NCBI GenBank assembly: GCA_023390415.1
Contig: JAEWCW010000110.1
Location: 1 to 19,107 of the forward strand
From: Pseudomonadota bacterium
GTDB taxonomy: Bacteria; Pseudomonadota; Alphaproteobacteria; Sphingomonadales; Sphingomonadaceae
Length of the DNA: 19,107 nucleotides
Direction: 5' to 3'
Made by a program: the position numbers and the translations under genes. Below, one piece after another: positions 13,318-19,107 of this stretch; within the stretch, counting starts at the first letter, position 1, and each line of letters starts with the position of its first letter. The notes beneath the pieces are model-generated. The model ran no database searches and was not told where the DNA came from. It worked only from the letters and a program-made list of their open reading frames with translations.

Positions 13318-15858
13318 TCAGGCGCGCGGCAGCGTGAAGGCTATCACCGCCCCGCGGTCGGGGCCGCTCGCAAGCCAGATGCGCCCGCCGTGCGCCTCGA
13401 TGATCGTCCTGCAGATCGGAAGCCCGATGCCGGTCCCCGACGCCTTGGTCGTGACGAAAGGGGAGAAGATCCTGTGCCGAATCTCTTCGGGAATTCCGGG
13501 GCCTTCGTCGGAGACCCTGACCTCCACCTCCTCGTCCGAGACAGGGACGGCGGAGACCGTGACCCTGCTGCCGCCGCCCTCGCGCATTGCGTCGACGGCG
13601 TTGCGGATCAGGTTGATCAGCACCTGCTGGAGGTGAACCCGGTCCACTCGGACTTCGTCCGCCTCTGGAGAGATGGCCAATTGAATGTCAGCCGTCCCGT
13701 CGGCGATGTCGGCTGCAGCCCGGGCGATCTCCGCCAGGCTTTCGTTCTGGGCCTCGATGGTGGTCCAGCGGCTCGGCATCTCGGCCTTCGCGAGTATTGC
13801 CGAGGCGAGCACCGCGCTCTGCTCGATCCCGTTCAGCGCTTCCACGGTCCGGTCCCGACCGGCTCTGCTCCCGCCGGCACTGATCAGTGCGGACGCATAA
13901 CCCCTGATCGCGGTCAGTGGCTGCCTCAGCTCGTGGGCAAGGCTGGTCACCACCGTGCCGAGCGCCGTTAGCCGGCAGACGTTGGCCAGCTCCGCTTGCG
14001 CCTGCTCCAGCTCCCGCGAGGATTTCCGGCGGTCGGTTTCGTCGAGGACGATTCCGACGAACCGGGTGGCGACGCCCTCGGCGCCGCAGAGCGGCCGTCC
14101 CAGGGAGCAGATCAGCCGACATTCGCCATCTGGGGTCACCACGCGATAGTCGGACGAATAGGTCGCGCCGGTCGCGATTGCCTGCCCCAGCGCAGCTTTG
14201 GCGCGCGCGACGTCGTCGGGGTGGACCGTCGCCTCCCAAGCCGACTCCGGCATCGCATCGGGCCCGTCCTTCGAAAGGCCGTGCATCTCGCGACTCCGCG
14301 CGCACATCTTGACCACTCGCGTCTCAAGATCGAGGTCCCAGATGCCTGCGCCCGCGCCCTGCTGGGCGAGGGCGATGCGCTCCTGCGCCTCTCGCGCATC
14401 GGCCTGCATGTCCTTGAGCGCGCTCGTTTCCGAGACGGTGCCGACCATGCGCACGGGCGTACCGGTCTGCGGATCGTGTGCGACGACCCGGCCGCGATCG
14501 AACACCCAGGCCCAGTCGCCGCTGTGCCGCCTGATGCGATACTCGCAGGCATAGGTTTCAGACGCGCCACCGAGATGCTCGCGCAGCTGGCGGTTCATCT
14601 CCGGCCAGTCCGCCGGATGGATGAGATTGTGCACCGCGTCGAGCCGCAGCGAGACCATGTCCGGGTCGTAGCCGAGGCGTGCCAGGAAGCGCGGCGACAG
14701 CGTCATCGTCCCGCCGGCGATGTTCCAGTCCCAGGCGCCGTCGCCGGAGGCTTCGAGCGCGAGCCGCAGCCGCTCCTCGCTCTGCCTGAGCTCGGCCAGC
14801 GCCGCGCGCTCCCGGCTGAGATCCCTGAACAGCAGGAGGAGGCCGCTCGGGATCGGACGAACGCTGACGTCCAGCCACTGGCCGAGATTCGGCTCGTAGA
14901 AGGTGAAGCGGGCGCATTTGCGTTGCTCGGCCGCGGCCTTGTACTCGTCATAGGCCCTCGTCCGGGCGGCGCCTGGGAACATCTCCCAGATATTGCGGCC
15001 GATGAGATCACGATCCTCGCCGATGATCTCGAACGCAGTGCGGTTGGCGTAGGTGAAGTTGAAATCGTGATCGAGCAGCATGGCGCCGTCGGTGGTGGCC
15101 TCGAGGATGTCGAGGGCCGGCGGCAATATCTCCTCGAGCGGGCCCTTGCGCGCGGTCGTCACGCGCTTCGCCGCGGTCAGCGCGGGGGGCGGGGCGAGCG
15201 CCGCGGCGGAGGGCGCATCGGCGTCCTCGCCCGCCTCGAGCGGCGTAAGCTCGGCCTCGATCGCCAGCCGGATCGCTGCCGACGTGCTGCGGACGCCGAG
15301 ATCCTTCAGCAGGTTGCGGCGATGCATCTCGACGGTGCGTGGGCTGAGGTCGAGGCGCCGGGCGATCTCCTTGTTGGTCATGCCCGCGATCAGCCCGCGA
15401 AGGATCTGGCGTTCGCGCTGGGACAGGGCGCGCAGCTGCGCCGCGGCGGCGACCCTGGCCGCGTTCCGCTGGTCGCGCTGGTCCGCCACCGCGCAGACGC
15501 GCTCGATCGTCACCACCAGCTCGGCGGGATCGTAAGGTTTCTCGAGAAAGTCGGCGGCGCCGAGCTTCAACGCCTGGACCGCGGTCGGAAGATCGCATTC
15601 GCCGCTCATCGCGATCACCGGAAGCTGCGAGCCGCGAAGCGTCATCTGCTCCAGCACCTCCAGCCCGTTCATGTCGCCCAGCCTGAGATCGAGCAGAACG
15701 CAGCCGGACATCGCCCGCCGCTCACGGAGCAGCTCCGCGCCGCTCGCATAGATCTGTGTGGAATAGCCGTGGCTGGAGAGCAGATAGCTTATCGCCGCCC
15801 GAACTGCGGGATCATCGTCAACTATGTGTACCGTGATAGACAAACGACTCTCGAACAA
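13318..15858 (-). CDS. FixJ-like response regulator fused to FixL-like PAS histidine kinase
   Basis: One 846-residue chain combines both halves of a two-component system. Order: receiver domain (8-125) with acidic pocket D14-D16, phospho-acceptor D57 in LLDLRLGDMNG, S85 and K107; LuxR/FixJ-type helix-turn-helix (143-203, LSQRERQILRGLIAGMTNKE, then SPRTVEMHRRNLL); an Ala/Pro-rich linker (205-240); three PAS regions (about 245-350, 360-485, 490-610); HisKA with H642 in SLAHELRQPLTAI; and HATPase with N753, the DEGPGIP box and the TGIGLP box. No membrane segment is visible, so it is probably cytoplasmic. It may control its own DNA-bound receiver by phosphorelay. PAS ligands are not predictable here. 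The start is TTG at 15858; a second TTG at 15843 (MSITVHIVDDD), preceded by GAGAG, is an equally good choice. Confidence 0.92.
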   Translation of the reverse strand: MFESRLSITVHIVDDDPAVRAAISYLLSSHGYSTQIYASGAELLRERRAMSGCVLLDLRLGDMNGLEVLEQMTLRGSQLPVIAMSGECDLPTAVQALKLGAADFLEKPYDPAELVVTIERVCAVADQRDQRNAARVAAAAQLRALSQRERQILRGLIAGMTNKEIARRLDLSPRTVEMHRRNLLKDLGVRSTSAAIRLAIEAELTPLEAGEDADAPSAAALAPPPALTAAKRVTTARKGPLEEILPPALDILEATTDGAMLLDHDFNFTYANRTAFEIIGEDRDLIGRNIWEMFPGAARTRAYDEYKAAAEQRKCARFTFYEPNLGQWLDVSVRPIPSGLLLLFRDLSRERAALAELRQSEERLRLALEASGDGAWDWNIAGGTMTLSPRFLARLGYDPDMVSLRLDAVHNLIHPADWPEMNRQLREHLGGASETYACEYRIRRHSGDWAWVFDRGRVVAHDPQTGTPVRMVGTVSETSALKDMQADAREAQERIALAQQGAGAGIWDLDLETRVVKMCARSREMHGLSKDGPDAMPESAWEATVHPDDVARAKAALGQAIATGATYSSDYRVVTPDGECRLICSLGRPLCGAEGVATRFVGIVLDETDRRKSSRELEQAQAELANVCRLTALGTVVTSLAHELRQPLTAIRGYASALISAGGSRAGRDRTVEALNGIEQSAVLASAILAKAEMPSRWTTIEAQNESLAEIARAAADIADGTADIQLAISPEADEVRVDRVHLQQVLINLIRNAVDAMREGGGSRVTVSAVPVSDEEVEVRVSDEGPGIPEEIRHRIFSPFVTTKASGTGIGLPICRTIIEAHGGRIWLASGPDRGAVIAFTLPRA

Positions 15859-16068
15859 GTGTCGCCAAAGCGTTCGGGCTCATAGCCATGGGCGATTTGA
15901 GGTTCGACCGGCAGAGCTACGGCAAGATCGCGAGGCGTTGTGCGGTGCAACATTTGCGTACAAATACCGTAGCGGGCGAAAATCCAGCGTCCGGCGCGCC
16001 GTTACGGTCGATGAAACTGCCGGACCGCCCGGCGAGGGGTAACCATTTAAGCCATTCGAACCACGTTC
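15859..16068 (-). promoter_or_regulatory. Upstream region of the FixJL-fusion gene with two dyads
   Basis: No gene is seen in these 210 bases, which are less GC-rich in places than the coding DNA around them. Two adjacent inverted repeats occur: GTTG-7 nt-CAAC at 15937-15951 and ATTTG-CGTA-CAAAT at 15952-15965, about 80-105 bases before the fusion-gene start. They are candidate binding sites for a regulator, possibly the fusion protein itself. No clear -35/-10 pair was found and no T-rich terminator follows the usher gene. Confidence 0.35.
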
Positions 16069-18465
16069 CTATTGGGTAAGACTACGAGGGTTCGCCTGCG
16101 CGCCCGGTGCGCGTGCGGAGGCCATCCTCGAGTCGGGCGAAGCGCCGCTGCGGCAGATGCGGGTCCCGAGGTCCGGCTGCGGATCGGCGCCGGCCGGCAT
16201 TTCGACGTCGAACACGCAGCGTCCCTGCGCCCAGACCGCCTCGAGCCGGTTCGAATCCGCGAGCCCGGCAAGGTACAATTCACCGCCCGCCGCGGCGGTG
16301 AAGCTGCGGCCGCCGACCTCGACCGTCGCACCGGCGGGGACCGGGCCGAGCCCCGGCGCCTCCAGTCGAAGCATTGCCGAGCGGCTGCGGGTGGCGCGCA
16401 TGTCCACGGCCACGCCGCGGCGGGCATAAGGACGGACCCGCGCCTCGGTCGTCGTCACCTCGGCGTCGATCGGCAGGTCGGCGACCTCGAGCCGGATCCT
16501 GTTCTCCTCATAGCCGCGGAGCCGGGGGACGACGACTCGCCCGTCGCTCCCGGTGCGGCCGACGAGATGGTTGTCGGCATAGACGCGAACGCCGGACTGG
16601 CCGGCGTCGACCACGGCGAAGGCATCGGAGAGGCGCTGCGCCTCGAAGATCTTGCCGCCGGCCATGCCGATCCCGCCGTTCACGCTGATCCGCGCGCCGG
16701 TCTCGCCGTCCTGATAGGTGAGCTCCGCGTCGAACTGGCCGAAGCTGGTGTTGAGCTGGAGGGCGCCGACCAGCCGTCCATAGGGGCCGGTGATCGCGAG
16801 CGCGCGGTAGCCCCAGCCGTGATGGGCCGGCGAATTGCGCTGCAGGGACAGCGAGGCGAAGGCTGTGCCGTCGTTGGTGCCTCCAGCCGCCCCGGCGCTG
16901 GTCCGCGGATCGAGCCGGATTGACAGCGAGACTTCGGCGGCGGTGTCGCCCCGCCCGTTCAATGAAGCGTGCCCCGCGAAGCGCAGGGTGCCGAGGCGGC
17001 CGAGGCGGAAGGAGGCGCTTCCGCCCGCACTCTCCCTGTCCGGGCGCTCGTCATGATAGTCGCGCCGTAGATAGGAGAGGCTGAGCGCGCCCCAGCGCTC
17101 CGACAGCGACGCCGACGCGCGCAGGTCGATTGCCGGCAGCGGCCGCTCGTCGCCGACCTGGCGATAATCCTCGCTCGCATAGCTGGCCGAACCGCCGAAC
17201 GAAAAGCCCCGCGCGCGATGCTCGAAGGTCACGCCGATGCGCTCGCCCGCCGCGCCGTTGCTGCTGAGGCTGCCGGCTGCGGAGACGCTGATCAGCCCGA
17301 CTCCGGGCAAGGCGAGGTCGGCGGCTGCGCCGGCCTGCTGGGTCCGGGCCGATGCGGTCGCGTGCGCCTCGACCGTGAGCCGGTCGGTCAACCCGAGCCG
17401 GTGGGTGGCGGACGCGACCAGCGGCCCGTAGGACGCGCTTGAGACCGCATAATCGCGGCGAAGGAAGCCGATCTCGTAGCTGAAGTCGCTGAGCCCGCGG
17501 CGGAGCAGGCCCGGCGCGGCATAATAAGCTTCGCGGACCACCGTCTCGCGGCCGAGCGCGTCGCGCACCACCATCTCGACCGTCCCCGCGCCCATGACCA
17601 CCGGGAAGCCGGTGAGGGTGAAGATGCCGGGCTGGACCTGGTTGGTCGAGGTGAGCGCGCCGTTCACGTAGAGGTCGGCGACCGAGGGCAGGACGGCGCT
17701 ACCCGAGAGCGTCGGGACGGGACCGGTGAGGAAGCCCGGTTGGACCGCGAAGCTGCGGGTGAACTGGAATCCGCCGATGCGGAGCGGCGCGCCGCCGACT
17801 CCGCCGCGGGTGATCGTGTCGCCGATCCGGAGCGAGACCATCTCGTCCGGAACGTCCCAGGTGAGGCTGGTGTCGAGCCGCACGACGCGTGAGCCCGTGC
17901 GCGACAGGCGCGCGATCGCATTTGTCTCGGCGAGCAAAGGTCCGGTGAAGACGCCGATCTCGAAGGCCCCGCTCGCCGCCGGTTCGCTGCCGTTCCCGGC
18001 GACCGCCTCAAGGTCGTAGTTGAGGAAGAAGCCCGGGCGGGCAGGAGTCATCGGGATCGCCGCCGGCGCGGCCGCGGCGACTCGGGTCTCGCGAAAGAAG
18101 GATGCGGGGAGCACCACATCGAGCCGCTGGGCCGCGGCGTCATAGTCGATCCGGATCTCGCCGCCCGGCGCGAGCCGGATCAGGCGCCGCCCGTCGCGGA
18201 CGATCGTCTCGAGCCGCTCGATCCTGATCGGCAGCGCCTGAAGGGCTTCGGCCGGGAGCAGGAAGGCGCCGGCCGAATCCTGCTCGACGACGACGGCCGG
18301 GCCGGCCGCGGCGCCGTTGATGCGCAGCTCGAGCACCATCTCCGTCGTCTCGCCGGGAGCGGCGGTGGCGACCGCGGCGACGGCCGCGGCGAGGCTAGGG
18401 AGCCACACGGACCGGGACGCGGGTTTCGCCCGCAGCGGTACGAACGACAAGCTCGGCCGGCGCAC
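16069..18465 (-). CDS. Fimbrial outer-membrane usher, archaic (Csu-like) type
   Basis: This is the outer-membrane pore that assembles and exports chaperone-delivered pilin subunits. The 798-residue protein has an Arg-containing n-region and a hydrophobic stretch (WLPSLAAAVAAVATAA, about 21-36) as signal peptide. An N-terminal domain follows (LELRINGAAAGPAVVVEQD onward), then a long beta-barrel with alternating aromatic strands. Usher hallmarks are FFLNYDLEA, PSVADLYVNGALTSTNQVQP, FTLTGFPVVMGAGTVEMVV and RDALGRETVV. The C-terminal domain contains the Cys pair CVFDVE/TRICR. The start is GTG at 18465, giving a 71-base overlap with the chaperone gene; starts at 18450 (TTG) or 18408 (GTG) are possible, but the last loses the positive n-region. 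Pilin (spore coat U-like) subunit genes, normally next to the chaperone, would lie beyond the right edge. Confidence 0.9.
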   Translation of the reverse strand: MRRPSLSFVPLRAKPASRSVWLPSLAAAVAAVATAAPGETTEMVLELRINGAAAGPAVVVEQDSAGAFLLPAEALQALPIRIERLETIVRDGRRLIRLAPGGEIRIDYDAAAQRLDVVLPASFFRETRVAAAAPAAIPMTPARPGFFLNYDLEAVAGNGSEPAASGAFEIGVFTGPLLAETNAIARLSRTGSRVVRLDTSLTWDVPDEMVSLRIGDTITRGGVGGAPLRIGGFQFTRSFAVQPGFLTGPVPTLSGSAVLPSVADLYVNGALTSTNQVQPGIFTLTGFPVVMGAGTVEMVVRDALGRETVVREAYYAAPGLLRRGLSDFSYEIGFLRRDYAVSSASYGPLVASATHRLGLTDRLTVEAHATASARTQQAGAAADLALPGVGLISVSAAGSLSSNGAAGERIGVTFEHRARGFSFGGSASYASEDYRQVGDERPLPAIDLRASASLSERWGALSLSYLRRDYHDERPDRESAGGSASFRLGRLGTLRFAGHASLNGRGDTAAEVSLSIRLDPRTSAGAAGGTNDGTAFASLSLQRNSPAHHGWGYRALAITGPYGRLVGALQLNTSFGQFDAELTYQDGETGARISVNGGIGMAGGKIFEAQRLSDAFAVVDAGQSGVRVYADNHLVGRTGSDGRVVVPRLRGYEENRIRLEVADLPIDAEVTTTEARVRPYARRGVAVDMRATRSRSAMLRLEAPGLGPVPAGATVEVGGRSFTAAAGGELYLAGLADSNRLEAVWAQGRCVFDVEMPAGADPQPDLGTRICRSGASPDSRMASARAPGAQANPRSLTQ

Positions 18466-19102
18466 CAGCCTGCCCGCCCAGCGTCCAGGCCCGGCTGCTC
18501 GACGGCAGGACGACGCCCATCGCCTGGGTCCGGCCGACGACCCGGCCCGACGAGTCCCGCGCCTCGATGGCGAGGATTTGCGAATGGAGATCGCCGGCGT
18601 TGCGGCCCTCGACGATCAGCGCGCCGTCGGGTCCACGGCGAGCGGCCCAGTTCAGCGCCGGCGCAGCTTCGCGGCGCGCGACGACGTAGAGCGGAAGGTC
18701 GAGCCGAAGCGAGACTGCGATCCCAGTGCCCGGCGTCCGCGGCCCGGGAATCTCCTCGACGATGATCCGATAGGCTGCGCCCGGCGCGCGGTTGCGGAAG
18801 CCGATCCGGATCAGCTGCTGAGCGCCCGGCGCGACCGTGAAGATCGGCGGCGAGACGACGAGGTCGCGGGTCGCGTCGGTGCGGTCGCGGCCGTCGGCCT
18901 GGGTCCAGCGCAGCGCGGTCACCCGCACCCCGACCGGCTTCGAATCCTCATTGTGCAGCCGGAGCTCGGCGGCGCCCTGGTCCGGCATGACCGCGACCGT
19001 GACCGGATTGATCCGGAAGGAGCCTGCGGCGGCGGGGTTCGCCGGCAAAGCGAGGGCGGCGGCGAGGAGAAGGGCAGCCCCCCCCCCGCGGCAGCCCACC
19101 AC
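18395..19102 (-). CDS. Periplasmic pilus chaperone (PapD-like, archaic type), 5' end uncertain
   Basis: This protein holds pilin subunits in the periplasm by donor-strand complementation and passes them to the usher. It has a signal peptide ending near PANPAAAG (about 20-27), then SFRINPVTVAVMPDQGAAELRLHNEDSKPVGVRVTALRW-like Ig-fold sequence, the alternating strand VVSPPIFTVAPGAQQLIRIGFR that would cap subunits, and the second domain with PLYVV. The frame is open to the right edge. GTG at 19102 is the first in-window start, but the basic n-region is short, so the true start may lie outside. A run of ten G (19078-19087) sits in the signal-peptide codons, so frame here depends on tract length. 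It overlaps the usher gene by up to 71 bases, so the two are probably co-translated. Confidence 0.85.
   Translation of the reverse strand: MVGCRGGGAALLLAAALALPANPAAAGSFRINPVTVAVMPDQGAAELRLHNEDSKPVGVRVTALRWTQADGRDRTDATRDLVVSPPIFTVAPGAQQLIRIGFRNRAPGAAYRIIVEEIPGPRTPGTGIAVSLRLDLPLYVVARREAAPALNWAARRGPDGALIVEGRNAGDLHSQILAIEARDSSGRVVGRTQAMGVVLPSSSRAWTLGGQAGAPAELVVRTAAGETRVPVRVAP
19078..19087 (-). repeat. G10 homopolymer in the chaperone signal-peptide coding region
   Basis: Ten consecutive C on the plus strand encode GGG (CGC GGG GGG GGG GCT) just inside the chaperone ORF. Tracts of this length in the first codons of surface-structure genes are the classical place for slipped-strand phase variation; they are also the classical place for homopolymer sequencing error. 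Confidence 0.8.
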
Positions 19103-19107
19103 GAAAG

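Noticed and set aside
14000..15130. Heme-binding oxygen-sensing PAS domain as in rhizobial FixL
   Set aside because: I could not identify a convincing heme-ligating histidine context in any of the three PAS regions; the ligand stays unassigned.
13996..15885. 629-codon plus-strand open frame opposite the sensor fusion
   Set aside because: Composition is typical of antisense frames (His/Arg/Asp-rich) and the minus-strand gene has complete domain signatures.
1..19107. CRISPR arrays, tRNA or rRNA genes, insertion sequences, integrase or attachment sites
   Set aside because: None recognised by reading; no direct-repeat arrays, transposase motifs or tRNA-like folds were noticed.

Overview
This window is 19.1 kb of very GC-rich, densely coded chromosomal DNA. 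Gene content points to an alphaproteobacterium, probably of the Sphingomonadales. The clues are a class II-type EPSP synthase, a FixJ/FixL-type regulator, GTG/TTG starts, promoters lying almost on the start codon, and an archaic (Csu-like) chaperone-usher pair. The placement is an inference, because no rRNA or other phylogenetic marker is present.

Layout. Positions 1-206 hold the end of an EF-hand protein, followed by a strong hairpin terminator. Positions 263-1908 hold a stand-alone CinA-type molybdopterin-binding-domain protein, divergent from methionine aminopeptidase (map). Positions 1915-3924 hold a membrane-anchored TPR protein of unknown function that converges on map. Positions 4061-11476 are an aromatic biosynthesis block on the minus strand. 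Positions 11.1-13.2 kb hold a GGDEF(degenerate)-EAL protein. Positions 13318-15858 hold a single-chain FixJ+FixL fusion. Positions 16069-19102 hold a pilus usher and its periplasmic chaperone. Everything from 1915 to the right edge is on the minus strand.

The aromatic block is the centre of interest. It reads as two transcription units: aroA-aroC-aroB, with 4-nt ATGA overlaps, and aroF-trpE-trpG-aroK, also overlapping. Together these make seven proteins: DAHP synthase, dehydroquinate synthase, shikimate kinase, EPSP synthase, chorismate synthase and both subunits of anthranilate synthase. Only the aroD/Q and aroE steps between DAHP and chorismate are missing. Between aroB and aroF lies a region with all the parts of a tryptophan attenuator: a promoter, a 35-residue leader peptide with five Trp codons (WRWRW and WRW), a GC-rich terminator with an 8-U run, and an upstream segment able to sequester exactly the rising arm of that terminator. 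The block should therefore respond to charged tRNA-Trp, controlling DAHP synthesis as well as anthranilate synthesis. The TrpE is of the enteric sequence type, but several residues known to form the Trp feedback pocket are changed. This suggests that transcription attenuation, not allostery, is the main control.

Other notable points: a receiver-HTH-PAS-PAS-PAS-kinase fusion in one polypeptide; a run of ten G in the signal-peptide region of the pilus chaperone gene; a run of eight G at the end of the EAL gene, where the frame runs on 365 nt into aroA; and a short ORF with a strong ribosome binding site whose stop overlaps the EAL gene start. Most other long open frames are antisense shadows caused by high GC.
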